Assembly: GCF_002256775.1 (NCBI RefSeq)
Contig: NZ_NCII01000034.1
Coordinates: 1 to 64,000, forward strand
DNA: 64,000 bases
From: Novosphingobium sp. 17-62-19
GTDB taxonomy: Bacteria > Pseudomonadota > Alphaproteobacteria > Sphingomonadales > Sphingomonadaceae
Direction: 5' to 3'
Both the position numbers and the translations under genes were made by a program. Positions 16,768-25,562 of the stretch are shown here, one piece after another. The notes beneath the pieces were generated by a model. That model did no database searches. It was given only the letters and a program-made list of their open reading frames with translations, and was not told where the DNA came from. How positions within the stretch are numbered: the stretch's first letter is position 1; each line of letters begins with the position of its first letter.

Positions 16768-17973
16768 ATGGCAAAAGTTCTGGTCATCGGCGCAGGCGGC
16801 GTCGGCTCGGTCGCGGTCCACAAGATGGCGATGAATTCGGACATTTTTTCCGGCATTGCGCTGGCAAGCCGGACCAAGAGCAAGTGTGACGCTATTGCTG
16901 CTTCGGTGAAGGAGCGCACCGGCGTTGTCATCGACACGTTCCAGATCGATGCTGACGATGTTGCCGCCACCACCGCGCTGATCAACGAGGTCAAGCCGGT
17001 CCTCGTGGTCAACCTCGCGTTGCCCTATCAGGATCTCAACATCATGGACGCCTGCCTTGCCGCAGGTGTCAACTACATGGACACCGCGAATTACGAGCCG
17101 ATTGACAAGGCCGAGTTCGAATATTCGTGGCAATGGGCCTATCAGGACAAGTTCAAGCAGGCAGGCCTGATGGCGCTGCTGGGGTCGGGCTTCGATCCCG
17201 GCGTGACCAGCGTGTTCGCCACGTGGCTGCGCAAGCACAAGCTCGACACGATCCGCACGCTCGACATACTCGATTGCAACGGTGGCGATCATGGTCAGCA
17301 CTTTGCCACCAACTTCAACCCGGAAATCAACATCCGCGAAGTTACAGCGCCTGCGCGCCACTACCTGAACGGTGAGTGGGTCGAAACGCCTGCGCTCACC
17401 ATCCGCCAGCAGTTCGATTTCGAGGCTGTCGGCCCGAAGAACATGTACCTGATGTACCACGAGGAGCTCGAAAGCCTCGCGCATCACCTGCCCGAGATCA
17501 AGCGCATCCGCTTCTGGATGACCTTCGGCGATGCCTATATCACGCACCTTACCGTGCTGCAGAACGTGGGCATGACGCGGATCGATCCGGTGATGTACAA
17601 CGGGCAGGAAATTATCCCGCTGCAGTTCCTCAAGGCCGTGTTGCCCGAACCCGCCTCGCTGGGTGCGACGACCAAGGGCAAGACCAACATCGGCGATATC
17701 GCCACCGGCCTTAAGGACGGGGTGGAAAAGACCTTCTACATCTACAACATCTGCGACCACGAAGACGCCTACGCCGAAACCGGCAACCAGGCCGTCAGCT
17801 ACACCACCGGCGTTCCAGCAATGATCGGCGCGGCGATGATGGTGCAGGGCTTGTGGAGCGGCGAGGGCGTGTTCAACATGGAACAGTTCGATCCCGATCC
17901 CTACATGGACATGCTGAACAAGCACGGGCTGCCGTGGCAGGTGAAAGAACTGGCGGGGCCGCTGGAGTTTTGA
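16768..17973 (+). CDS. Saccharopine dehydrogenase family protein, probable carboxy(nor)spermidine dehydrogenase
   Basis: 401 residues. The NAD(P)-binding motif VLVIGAGGVGSVAVHKMA starts at residue 4, followed by DTANYEP and MALLGSGFDPGVTSVFA, typical of the LYS1-like carboxynorspermidine synthase group. The enzyme condenses aspartate semialdehyde with putrescine (or diaminopropane) and reduces the imine. A carboxynorspermidine decarboxylase gene lies downstream and an ornithine decarboxylase follows, so spermidine synthesis by the carboxyspermidine route is the likely role. The ATG at 16768 has TTGGAG 5 nt upstream; the frame is open further upstream but only as antisense of the dehydratase gene. 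Confidence 0.88.
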   Translation: MAKVLVIGAGGVGSVAVHKMAMNSDIFSGIALASRTKSKCDAIAASVKERTGVVIDTFQIDADDVAATTALINEVKPVLVVNLALPYQDLNIMDACLAAGVNYMDTANYEPIDKAEFEYSWQWAYQDKFKQAGLMALLGSGFDPGVTSVFATWLRKHKLDTIRTLDILDCNGGDHGQHFATNFNPEINIREVTAPARHYLNGEWVETPALTIRQQFDFEAVGPKNMYLMYHEELESLAHHLPEIKRIRFWMTFGDAYITHLTVLQNVGMTRIDPVMYNGQEIIPLQFLKAVLPEPASLGATTKGKTNIGDIATGLKDGVEKTFYIYNICDHEDAYAETGNQAVSYTTGVPAMIGAAMMVQGLWSGEGVFNMEQFDPDPYMDMLNKHGLPWQVKELAGPLEF

Positions 17974-18010
17974 TTTTTCTGTTTCACGCAGAGACGCGGG
18001 TTGAAGAAGG

Positions 18011-18485
18011 TTTCGCGCAGAGGCGCAGAGGAAGCAGAGAACGCGGAGGAAAGCATCGTTGACGATTGATGACCTCAGCGCAGTTGTAATCGAAGAGGCC
18101 ATTGGCATTCACCGGCAGATCGGGCCTGGCCTTTTCGAATCTGTGTATGAAGCAGTTCTGTTTGGACGGCTTGAAGCGCGAGGCCTTCAGGTCGAACGAC
18201 AAGTTCCCGTTGGTGTTAATCTGGATGGCATATTTTACGATGCTGCCTTCCGGATTGATCTGTTGGTAGGCGGTCGCTTGATCGTTGAAGTTAAGGCAGT
18301 TGATCAGCTCAGCAAGGCGCACGCGAAGCAGTTGTTGACCTATCTGAGACTGATGAAGCAGCCCGTCGGGCTGGTTTTGAATTTTTCTGGCGCAACCATG
18401 AAAGAAGGCATCCGCCGCTTGGTAAATGACTACAAGGCGGAATAAGCCTTTGCGATCTCTGCTTCCTTTGCGCCTCTGCGCGAAA
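18011..18485. mobile_element. Inverted-repeat-bounded cassette carrying a GxxExxY gene
   Basis: A 30-nt sequence at 18011-18040 (beginning TTTCGCGCAGAGGCGCAGAG) recurs inverted at 18456-18485 with a single mismatch. The 475-bp segment holds only the GxxExxY gene and sits between the carboxyspermidine dehydrogenase and decarboxylase genes, which are normally adjacent partners. A degenerate further copy of the repeat (TTTCACGCAGAGACGC) lies at 17982-17997. There is no transposase; whether the unit moves in trans or spreads with its repeat is unknown. Confidence 0.6.
18059..18445 (+). CDS. GxxExxY family protein (PD-(D/E)xK nuclease-like)
   Basis: 128 residues. The naming motif is GLFESVY at residues 24-30. 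D67 and EVK at 77-79 within RIDLLVGGRLIVEVKA match a PD-(D/E)xK nuclease core, so a DNA-acting role is plausible but unproven. The TTG start has GGAGG 9 nt upstream. The gene fills a cassette bounded by 30-nt inverted repeats and breaks the polyamine gene pair, which marks it as an acquired unit rather than a pathway member. Confidence 0.85.
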   Translation: MTIDDLSAVVIEEAIGIHRQIGPGLFESVYEAVLFGRLEARGLQVERQVPVGVNLDGIFYDAAFRIDLLVGGRLIVEVKAVDQLSKAHAKQLLTYLRLMKQPVGLVLNFSGATMKEGIRRLVNDYKAE

Positions 18486-18506
18486 CATTTTTTCTAAGGA
18501 CTGAAA

Positions 18507-19706
18507 ATGGAAACCAGAGCCGGCGATCCGGGCGCGTTTGCGCAGTTTGACTTGTCGCGTGTCGACAGCCCCGCTTTCGTGGCCGATGCCGCAAAGTTGC
18601 GCGCCAATCTGGCGGTGCTGGCCGATGTGCGAGACCGGGCCGGGATCAAAGTTCTGGCAGCGCTCAAGGCGTTCTCGATGTGGAAGGTTGCGCCGATTGT
18701 CGGGGAATATCTCGATGGCGTCTGCACGTCGGGCCTGTGGGAAGCAAAGTTGGCGGGGGAGCATTACTCCGGCGAAATTGCGACCTATTGCGCGGCCTAC
18801 AAAGCGCAGGACATGGCCGAAATTCTGCGCCTTTCCGACCATGTGATCTTCAATTCCCCCGGCCAGCACGCACGTTTCGCGGGCGAGATCGCAGCAGCGC
18901 GAGCGGCGGGTGAAGCGTTCGATATCGGCTTGCGGATCAACCCGCTTCATGCCGAGGGCGAAGTGCCGCGCTATGATCCGTGCGCCCCGCATTCACGCCT
19001 CGGCTTTCCGGTGGACCAACTCACTGCCAAACACCTCGAAGGCGTTTCGGGCTTGCACTTCCACACGTTATGCGAGCAGGACTTCGAACCGCTCCAGCGC
19101 ACGTGGGACGCGCTTGAAGCGCGCATCGCCCCGTATTTCGGACAGCTCAAGTGGCTCAATTTCGGTGGCGGCCACCACATCACGCGCGCCGATTACCAAC
19201 GCGACGATCTGGTGGCGTTCCTGCGTGACGTGAAAGCGCGCACCGGCTGCGAAATCTATCTTGAACCGGGTGAGGCTGTGGCGCTTGATGCCGGTATTCT
19301 GGTGGGCACCGTGCTCGATACGCACTGGAATGGGATGCAGCTTGGCATCACCGACATATCGGCCACCTGCCATATGCCCGACGTGATCGAGGCGCCCTAT
19401 CGCCCGGCAATGCTGGGTGAACTGCCTATCGATGAGTATGAAGATGCAGGCGAGGACGGTGCGCCTGTACGTCTGGGCGGGCCGTCGTGCCTCGCCGGAG
19501 ACGTGATTGGCGATTACCGCCTGCCACATGGCGCAGAGCCCGGCACGCGTTTCGCGTTCCTCGATCAGGCGCACTATTCGATGGTCAAGACCACGACGTT
19601 CAACGGCGTGCCTTTGCCATCGATCTGGCTGTGGGACAGCGAGACCGACGCATTGGAGAAGGTGCGCAGCTTCACGTACGAGGACTTCCGCGACCGCCTT
19701 TCCTGA
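18507..19706 (+). CDS. nspC: Carboxynorspermidine/carboxyspermidine decarboxylase
   Basis: 399-residue fold-type III PLP decarboxylase. The PLP lysine region is KVLAALKAFSMW (about residues 49-60), LNFGGGHHIT follows, and the C-terminal half carries GPSCLAGDVIGDY with the active-site cysteine. The enzyme removes CO2 from carboxyspermidine or carboxynorspermidine to give spermidine or norspermidine. Start ATG with AAGGA 6 nt upstream. It is paired with the dehydrogenase at 16768-17973, but the GxxExxY cassette now lies between them, so co-transcription may depend on read-through of the repeat structure. Confidence 0.93.
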   Translation: METRAGDPGAFAQFDLSRVDSPAFVADAAKLRANLAVLADVRDRAGIKVLAALKAFSMWKVAPIVGEYLDGVCTSGLWEAKLAGEHYSGEIATYCAAYKAQDMAEILRLSDHVIFNSPGQHARFAGEIAAARAAGEAFDIGLRINPLHAEGEVPRYDPCAPHSRLGFPVDQLTAKHLEGVSGLHFHTLCEQDFEPLQRTWDALEARIAPYFGQLKWLNFGGGHHITRADYQRDDLVAFLRDVKARTGCEIYLEPGEAVALDAGILVGTVLDTHWNGMQLGITDISATCHMPDVIEAPYRPAMLGELPIDEYEDAGEDGAPVRLGGPSCLAGDVIGDYRLPHGAEPGTRFAFLDQAHYSMVKTTTFNGVPLPSIWLWDSETDALEKVRSFTYEDFRDRLS

Positions 19707-19746
19707 GGCATGTTGCCCGCCAACGACAATGTAGCGGGAGAATGGC

Positions 19747-20973
19747 ATGTCCGGTGAAATGCTTGATGGCGTAACCAGCGACCCGCTGACGATGGGCTGG
19801 ATGCAGGGCATTCCGCCGCTTGCGGACAGGTTGTTGCTTACCTCCCGCGCCGACCACATGCGCTTTCCGATGATCCGCTGGTCCTATTCGAACATGCGCC
19901 AGTTCGTGCCGTCGCGCCGCGTGGGTGCAGGCGTGGGCGGTAAGCCTTTCGAGCGCGCATTGCGCGACGAACTGGCCGAGGTGCCGTTCACCCCCTTGAA
20001 TTGTGACGCTACTGTCACATTCTGGGAATCGCTGACACAAGCTTTCACCGACGGCATCCTCGTCCTCCATCGCGGCAAGGTTGTGTTCGAACGCTGGTTC
20101 GGCGTGACCGGCCCGGAAACGCGGCACATTGCGTTCTCTGTCACCAAGAGCTTCGTTGGCACGATCGCCGAAATGCTGTTGGAGGAGGGGAGACTCGATC
20201 CTGCTACGCCGGTCGCGCATTACCTGCCTGAACTGGCAAACAGCGGCTTTGGCGATGCTAGCGTGCAGCAGGTCATGCACATGACCACCGCGCTCGATTT
20301 TTCGGAGGACTATGCCGATCCAAACTCGGGCATCGGCGCCTACAGCGCTGCGCTCGGTCTTACACCACGGCCTGACGGTTATGCGGGGCCGACCAACCTT
20401 GCCAGCTATCTCCCGACCATCAGCAAGGCTGGCGAACATGGGCAGGGCTTCACCTATCGCACGCCGAACACGGAGGTGCTGGCGTGGCTCATCGCCCGGA
20501 TCGAAGGCAAGCACTTTGCCGATATCCTCTCCGAACGCTTGTGGCAGCCGCTGGGTATGTTGGGCGATGCAGACCTGATCGTCGACCAAGCGGGCATGGC
20601 CTTTGCCGGGGGAGGCCTCAGCTTGCGACTGGAAGACCTTGCTCGCTTTGGCGAGGCGATGCGGCTGGGTGGTGTGGGTGTCGTTTCTCCGCGCGTGGTG
20701 GAGCGCATCCGCCGGGGCGGTGATCCTGCGCATTTTGATCGCTCGCGCTACCCGCAATTGCCCGGCTGGAGCTATGGCAGCCAGTGGTGGCACAGCCACA
20801 ACAATCGCGGCTGCTTCTCTGCACGGGGCATCCATGGGCAGACGATTTGGGTCGATCCAGAGGCTGAAATGACGATTGCACGATTCGCTTCGCACCCGAT
20901 TGCGGCAAATGGTGCGAATGACCCACTTTCGCTGCCGGCGTGGGAGGCGATGGCCCATGCCCTAAAGTGCTGA
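19747..20973 (+). CDS. Class C beta-lactamase-like serine hydrolase
   Basis: 408 residues. The nucleophile motif SVTK lies at about residues 130-133, and a YRTPN segment fits the Tyr-containing second motif. The IHGQ segment near residue 363 takes the place of the KTG/HTG box. The layout resembles 6-aminohexanoate-dimer hydrolase and esterase EstB-type members rather than true beta-lactamases. No signal peptide, so probably cytoplasmic. It sits between nspC and the ornithine decarboxylase gene on the same strand; a link to polyamine metabolism (for example amide hydrolysis) is conceivable but not shown. Confidence 0.8.
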   Translation: MSGEMLDGVTSDPLTMGWMQGIPPLADRLLLTSRADHMRFPMIRWSYSNMRQFVPSRRVGAGVGGKPFERALRDELAEVPFTPLNCDATVTFWESLTQAFTDGILVLHRGKVVFERWFGVTGPETRHIAFSVTKSFVGTIAEMLLEEGRLDPATPVAHYLPELANSGFGDASVQQVMHMTTALDFSEDYADPNSGIGAYSAALGLTPRPDGYAGPTNLASYLPTISKAGEHGQGFTYRTPNTEVLAWLIARIEGKHFADILSERLWQPLGMLGDADLIVDQAGMAFAGGGLSLRLEDLARFGEAMRLGGVGVVSPRVVERIRRGGDPAHFDRSRYPQLPGWSYGSQWWHSHNNRGCFSARGIHGQTIWVDPEAEMTIARFASHPIAANGANDPLSLPAWEAMAHALKC

Positions 20974-20996
20974 AATTGCGCGCTCCCTTTGGAATT

Positions 20997-21014
20997 GTGT
21001 CATTTTTCTGACAC
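20997..21014. promoter_or_regulatory. Palindrome GTGTCA-N6-TGACAC upstream of the ODC leader
   Basis: Perfect 6-bp half-sites separated by TTTTTC, 23 nt after the hydrolase stop and before the structured ODC leader. It could be an operator or a weak transcription end. The core TGTCA-N6-TGACA recurs at 32439-32456. Confidence 0.35.
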
Positions 21015-21060
21015 GTATGTTGAGCCTTCAGTTTTTCACTTGATGTTCAGCACAGGAGCC

Positions 21061-21144
21061 TTATTACGCCCCTCTCGCTGCCCCATGGGGACTTCCAAAC
21101 CGCAAGGCAGCTTCGTTCAACGTTCCGTTTGGGGGTCCCTTGAG
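21061..21144 (+). ncRNA. Structured 5' leader of ornithine decarboxylase, speF-motif-like
   Basis: The 13-nt arm at 21088-21100 pairs without mismatch (two G-U pairs) with 21127-21139, enclosing a 26-nt loop. The 3' arm contains GGGGG, the only good ribosome-binding sequence before the TTG start at 21145, so the hairpin would hide it. A competing stem CCCC-AT-GGGG at 21081-21090 uses three bases of the 5' arm, so two mutually exclusive folds are possible. The speF RNA motif is a known leader upstream of alphaproteobacterial ODC genes. Assignment to that motif is by position and hairpin architecture only. Confidence 0.6.
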
Positions 21145-22365
21145 TTGCACATCCATCATGACGCACTGGCTGTAGTTCGCGCTTCGGCGCCTGAACAACC
21201 CGCTATTCTGAACCGTCCGCACGCCGCAGCGCGCGCTGCCCGCTTTTTCGTAGAGAAGTTTCCGGGCAAGTCGCTCTATGCGGTGAAAGCGAATCCGTCG
21301 GCAGATCTGATCCGCATCCTGTGGGATTCAGGCGTAACGCACTATGATGTCGCTTCGATCGTCGAGGTGCGTCTGGTCCGCGAAACGTTGCCGGAAGCGA
21401 CGCTGTGCTTCATGCATCCGGTCAAATCGCCGTCCGCGATCCGCGATGCATACCACAACTATGGTGTGCGCGTGTTCAGCCTCGATTCGCTTGAGGAACT
21501 GGAGAAGATCAAGGCGGCAACGGCCGATGCCGATGGCAACGTGCCCGAAGACCTGACGCTGTGCGTGCGCCTGCGCGTTTCGTCGGAATATTCGGAACTG
21601 AGCCTTGCATCGAAGTTCGGTTGCGATCTGACCAATGCCGCTGAACTGCTGCAGGCAACCCGCCAGGTGGCAGATTCGCTCGGCATCTGCTTCCACGTTG
21701 GCAGCCAGTCGATGAGCCCGCACGCTTATGTGCAGGCGCTGGAGCGTGTTCGTGCGGCGATTGTGGATGCCTCGGTGCTTGTTGACATCATCGATGTCGG
21801 CGGCGGCTTCCCGTCGATCTATCCCGGCATGGAACCCCCGCCGCTGGAGGATTACTTCGGCGTGATCGATCGCACCTATGAATCGCTGCCGGTTTCGTAC
21901 TCGGCCGAACTGTGGTGTGAGCCGGGCCGTGCGCTGTGCGCAGAGTATAACTCGATGATCGTGCGTGTTGAACGTCGTCGTGGGTCTGAACTCTACATCA
22001 ACGATGGTGCCTATGGCGCACTGTTCGATGCCGCTCACGTAGGCTGGCGCTTCCCTGTGCGCGTGCTGCGCGATCAGGTCGCCAATGACGAGGCTGAGGT
22101 CGAACTGGAGCCATACAGCTTCTACGGCCCTACCTGCGACGATATGGACCACATGGAAGGTCCGTTCGAACTGCCGGTGGACGTGAAAGTGGGCGACTAC
22201 ATCGAAGTCGGGATGCTCGGCGCTTATGGTGCTGCCATGAAGACTGCGTTCAACGGCTTCGGCGCAACCGATGTGTTCGAAGTGTCAGACGAGCCGATGG
22301 CCAGTCAGTACCGTGGCGACCGCCGCGATCCGCGCGTGTCAGACAACGTGGTGTCGCTTCGCTGA
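21145..22365 (+). CDS. Ornithine decarboxylase-type PLP enzyme (fold type III)
   Basis: About 406 residues of the eukaryotic-type ODC/lysine decarboxylase family. The PLP lysine is in SLYAVKANPS, the glycine loop is DVGGGFPSIYPG, WCEPGRAL carries the phosphate-binding region, and GPTCDDMD contains the active-site cysteine. It makes putrescine from ornithine, the substrate for the carboxyspermidine enzymes encoded upstream. The TTG at 21145 is preferred over the ATG at 21085: GGGGG lies 9 nt upstream and the family start (HHDALAVVRA) follows at once; the ATG falls inside the leader hairpin region. A strong terminator follows. Confidence 0.88.
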   Translation: MHIHHDALAVVRASAPEQPAILNRPHAAARAARFFVEKFPGKSLYAVKANPSADLIRILWDSGVTHYDVASIVEVRLVRETLPEATLCFMHPVKSPSAIRDAYHNYGVRVFSLDSLEELEKIKAATADADGNVPEDLTLCVRLRVSSEYSELSLASKFGCDLTNAAELLQATRQVADSLGICFHVGSQSMSPHAYVQALERVRAAIVDASVLVDIIDVGGGFPSIYPGMEPPPLEDYFGVIDRTYESLPVSYSAELWCEPGRALCAEYNSMIVRVERRRGSELYINDGAYGALFDAAHVGWRFPVRVLRDQVANDEAEVELEPYSFYGPTCDDMDHMEGPFELPVDVKVGDYIEVGMLGAYGAAMKTAFNGFGATDVFEVSDEPMASQYRGDRRDPRVSDNVVSLR

Positions 22366-22390
22366 TTTCCTGCGCTTCGAGGTGAATTGA

Positions 22391-22423
22391 GGAAAGGCCC
22401 TGCCGCGAGGCGGGGCCTTTTCC
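22391..22423. terminator. Bidirectional intrinsic terminator between ODC and nitroreductase
   Basis: GGAAAGGCCCTGCC pairs with GGCGGGGCCTTTTCC around a GCGA loop. The T-rich 3' side on the plus strand and the matching A-rich 5' side make it usable in both directions, which fits the convergent genes on either side. Confidence 0.85.
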
Positions 22424-22431
22424 TTTTGCGG

Positions 22432-23112
22432 TCAGAACCCGATGAACCGTGCGGCCTCGTCAACGCTCTTGCGGTTGCTGACCACGGCATTGGCCGGAAA
22501 GCCCGGGTCGGGCCAACCCAGCGCGACCGCCTTCATGATCACCTGATCGTCGGGAATGCCTGCATGTTCACGCACCACCGGAGATTGCATGATACCCTGC
22601 GAGTTGATCACGCAGCCAAGTCCTCGTGACCATGCAGCGTTAACCAGCGCGGTCGTCACCGCGCCGCAATCGAAGGCGGTGTCATCGCTACCTGACAGTT
22701 CGCGATCATAGGCCACGATCACGCAGACCGGTGCATCGAACTGACGAAAGCCGCGCAGCACCCAGTCCTGCCGGGCCGCAGCATCATCGCGCGCAATGCC
22801 CATCACGCCAAACAGCTGTTTGGCAACTTCGACCTGCCGCTCGCGGTGAACTCCGGCGAAAGGCTCGCCCCGGCGGAACTCACGGCTGTCAGGCTCGCCC
22901 GCTAATATGCGCTCGGTATTGCCCTTGCGAATGCGGTCCAGCGGTTCGCCAGTGATGATGTGGAAATGCCACGGCTGCGTGTTCATCGATGTGGGTGCGC
23001 GCATCGCCAGCGTCAGTATTTCTTCGATCAGTTCGCGGGGAACCGGCTTTTCGAGATAGCCCCGGATCGAGCGGCGGCCGAGGACCACTTCATCAAAAGT
23101 CTGCGCAGGCAT
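22432..23112 (-). CDS. Nitroreductase family protein
   Basis: 226-residue FMN-dependent NAD(P)H oxidoreductase. The N-terminal LGRRSIRGYLEKPVPRELIEEIL and MRAPTSMNTQPWHFHII stretches are the family signature, the latter lining the FMN site. The C-terminal MKAVALGWPDPGFPAN also fits. The ATG at 23112 has GGGAGAG 4 nt upstream; the frame extends upstream but without a better start. The substrate cannot be predicted. It is convergent with the ODC gene and shares its terminator. Confidence 0.92.
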   Translation of the reverse strand: MPAQTFDEVVLGRRSIRGYLEKPVPRELIEEILTLAMRAPTSMNTQPWHFHIITGEPLDRIRKGNTERILAGEPDSREFRRGEPFAGVHRERQVEVAKQLFGVMGIARDDAAARQDWVLRGFRQFDAPVCVIVAYDRELSGSDDTAFDCGAVTTALVNAAWSRGLGCVINSQGIMQSPVVREHAGIPDDQVIMKAVALGWPDPGFPANAVVSNRKSVDEAARFIGF

Positions 23113-23230
23113 GATCTCTCCCGGAATTAACTGTCCGGTTAAAGTTAGCGCAGGTTGCACGAAAGGCAAGTCGAATGAAAAAGCCCTCCCGGTGAGGGGA
23201 GAGCCGTTTCATTTCAGCGATGCGGCCGGT

Positions 23231-24451
23231 TCAGGCAGCGCGCTGCAGTTCCAACTCCATACGCTGCCAGATTTCCACCAGCGCCCCCGCCAGTTCGTCC
23301 ATCATCGCTTCGGTGTGCGAGGGTCCGGGCGTAAACCGCAGGCGCTCAGTCCCGCGTGGGACGGTGGGGTAGTTGATCGGTTGCACATAGACGCCGTATT
23401 CGGCGAGCAGGATGTCGGCGATCTTCTTCGCGCGGACAGGATCACCGACCATCAGCGGAACGATGTGCGTGGTCGAAGGCATGACGGGCAAGCCTTGGTC
23501 TGCGAAGGCCTTTTTCAAATAGGCAGCAGCGGCCTGCTGACCTTCACGCTCGACGCTTGATGCCTTGAGATGGCGGACAGATGCGAGAACACCCGCAACC
23601 AGCACCGGCGAAAGCGAGGTCGTGAAGATGAAGCCGGGAGCATAGGAGCGGATCACGTCGATGATCTTGCGATCAGCGGCGATATATCCACCCATCACGC
23701 CAAACGCCTTGCCCAGCGTGCCCTCGATGATGTCGATACGGTGCGCAGCCTCATCACGGTCAGTAATGCCGCCACCGCGCGGGCCATACATGCCAACGGC
23801 ATGGACCTCGTCGATGTAGGTCAGCGCGTTGTATTTCTCTGCCAGGTCACAGATCGTGTGGATCGGAGCAACATCGCCGTCCATCGAATAGACCGATTCG
23901 AACGCGATCAGCTTGGGCACGTTCGGGTCGGTCTCGGCGAGCAGTTCTTCGAGGTGCTCGACATCGTTGTGACGCCAAACTTTCTTTTCCGCACCGGAAT
24001 TGCGGATGCCCGCAATCATCGAAGCGTGGTTCAACTCGTCAGAAAAGATCACGCAACCCGGTAGGATCTTGGCCAGCGTGGAAAGCGTGGCATCGTTCGA
24101 GACGTAGCCCGATGTGAACAGTAACGCGCCTTCCTTGCCGTGCAAGTCGGCCAGTTCCGCCTCAAGCTCGATATGGTAGTGCGTGTTGCCACCGATGTTG
24201 CGCGTGCCGCCAGAACCGGCGCCAACATTGTGCAGCGCTTCTTCCATCGCGGCGATCACCTTGGGGTGCTGGCCCATGGCGAGGTAGTCGTTCGAGCACC
24301 AGACAGTGATCGGCTTTGGCCCGTTGTGCCCGGCAAAGCAGCGCGCGTTGGGGTATGCGCCCTTGTTGCGCAGGATATCGATGAAAACGCGATAGCGACC
24401 TTCGGAGTGCAGACGCTCGATTGCTGAATCAAAAACCTGATCGTAATTCAC
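23231..24451 (-). CDS. hemA: 5-aminolevulinate synthase
   Basis: PLP enzyme that condenses glycine with succinyl-CoA (Shemin pathway), the first step of haem synthesis in alphaproteobacteria. 406 residues. [12 protein letters not shown] and the substrate loop [12 protein letters not shown] lie in the N-terminal third, [13 protein letters not shown] in the middle, and the PLP-lysine region appears as FGVMGGYIA in a variant form. The GTG at 24451 is chosen because GGAAGGAG is 7 nt upstream and [11 protein letters not shown] is the usual family start. The preceding 170 nt contain no gene; short GGCC(A)AAGGGA direct repeats are seen there. Confidence 0.95.
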   Translation of the reverse strand: MNYDQVFDSAIERLHSEGRYRVFIDILRNKGAYPNARCFAGHNGPKPITVWCSNDYLAMGQHPKVIAAMEEALHNVGAGSGGTRNIGGNTHYHIELEAELADLHGKEGALLFTSGYVSNDATLSTLAKILPGCVIFSDELNHASMIAGIRNSGAEKKVWRHNDVEHLEELLAETDPNVPKLIAFESVYSMDGDVAPIHTICDLAEKYNALTYIDEVHAVGMYGPRGGGITDRDEAAHRIDIIEGTLGKAFGVMGGYIAADRKIIDVIRSYAPGFIFTTSLSPVLVAGVLASVRHLKASSVEREGQQAAAAYLKKAFADQGLPVMPSTTHIVPLMVGDPVRAKKIADILLAEYGVYVQPINYPTVPRGTERLRFTPGPSHTEAMMDELAGALVEIWQRMELELQRAA

Positions 24452-24621
24452 CCCGCCGCTCCTTCCTGCAACAGGGACGCCAACTTGTTTCATTGGCCCG
24501 TCCCTTTGGCCCGATCCCTTTGGGCCACCCGGCGAATGGGCGGCTTCTACGCTTGTTGAACCCGCATTGCCAGTATCATTTAGGGTAAGGACAATTTGAC
24601 ATAACTGCACGAACGGGCGGG

Positions 24622-25533
24622 TTAATGCTGTGGCAGTTTTGCCCCTGATCCGGGTTCAGGCACGATGCCGAAAGTTGCGGCATTCTCTTGCACCCAGTCA
24701 GCGTCGTGGGAAGGCAACAGCACCAAAGCATTGTTACGCTCTTTCAAGGCTTTGAGTCCCTTTAGCCAACCTATGACGGCGGGGCGATCTTCTGGCACGA
24801 GAATATCCGACACGAGCCGCGAGCGCGGCGTTGCTCGTTCGAAATTCGGGGCAAGCGATGCAGTATCTCCGGTGAAGATATACTCCCGGCCACTGGCAAG
24901 CTGCACGTAGATCATCTGAGATGCAGGCGTGTGGCCCGGTGTCTGGATCACCACGACGCCGGGCGCGACAGCCTCAATGGGGCCAAGGTCCCTCGTTTTT
25001 GCTATGTGGCTGCCATTTTCGCGCCAAAGTGCGTTGATGCCCCCAAGCATTCCCGGCGTAATCAGAGCTTTCCCCGCAATGTCATCAAACCGCGGATGAT
25101 CCAGAAAGCGTCCCACATGATCGACGTGGGCATGGCTGAACAGGATCAGTTCGGCCCGGTCCATCCAGCCATCGACAACTGCCATCCCGGCCTTGTTGTA
25201 GCGTGTAAAGCCCATCGCTTCGGCATCGGTGGGGGAAAGCCCAGGGTCGAGCAGAATGCCGCCTCCGGGCGTTTCGATCCGCCATGCGATGACGCCCGAC
25301 GTTACATGCCGCAGACCGGTGCCTGCCGCCAGCGAAGCCGACGGAATGCGGCGGGTGGCCAACGTGATGCCCGTCGGTTTGGCGCCGCGCTCTGCATTGG
25401 CAGCAGCCCGCAGCGCTGCGATGTCAAACGGCCGTGCCGGAACGCCGCGTGGCCCGGCATTCACCAGCAACCAGTAATAGGCGATGCCGACCAGCAGCAG
25501 CAGGGCGATCACCGTTTTTGAAAATCGACCCAC
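24622..25533 (-). CDS. MBL-fold metallohydrolase with N-terminal membrane anchor
   Basis: 303 residues. A single hydrophobic segment (about residues 7-25, [17 protein letters not shown]) may anchor the protein or act as an uncleaved signal. The metal site HAHVDH is near residue 134, with further ligands in [18 protein letters not shown] and LPSHDADW. The fold covers lactonases and other hydrolases; the AHL lactonase signature is present only in the generic metal motif, so no quorum-quenching role is claimed. GTG start at 25533, 29 nt downstream of the murI stop on the same strand. Confidence 0.82.
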   Translation of the reverse strand: MGRFSKTVIALLLLVGIAYYWLLVNAGPRGVPARPFDIAALRAAANAERGAKPTGITLATRRIPSASLAAGTGLRHVTSGVIAWRIETPGGGILLDPGLSPTDAEAMGFTRYNKAGMAVVDGWMDRAELILFSHAHVDHVGRFLDHPRFDDIAGKALITPGMLGGINALWRENGSHIAKTRDLGPIEAVAPGVVVIQTPGHTPASQMIYVQLASGREYIFTGDTASLAPNFERATPRSRLVSDILVPEDRPAVIGWLKGLKALKERNNALVLLPSHDADWVQENAATFGIVPEPGSGAKLPQH

Positions 25534-25562
25534 CGCCCGGCCCCCGCTCCGCGAAATCGGCT

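Noticed and set aside
16699..18108. 469-codon open frame antisense to the carboxyspermidine dehydrogenase
   Set aside because: It mirrors the codon structure of a strongly supported gene on the other strand, has no recognisable domains and no ribosome-binding site.
19672..20958. 428-codon open frame antisense to the serine hydrolase
   Set aside because: Antisense shadow; the sense frame has SxxK and other hydrolase motifs.
19747..20973. True class C beta-lactamase
   Set aside because: No signal peptide and no KTG box; the motif order fits esterase/amide hydrolase relatives better.
21017..21043. Eight-codon frame MLSLQFFT as an ornithine-sensing leader peptide
   Set aside because: No ribosome-binding site and no ornithine-linked codon pattern; too short to trust.
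24622..25533. Quorum-quenching AHL lactonase
   Set aside because: Only the general HxHxDH metal motif is shared; the membrane anchor and the rest of the sequence give no specific support.
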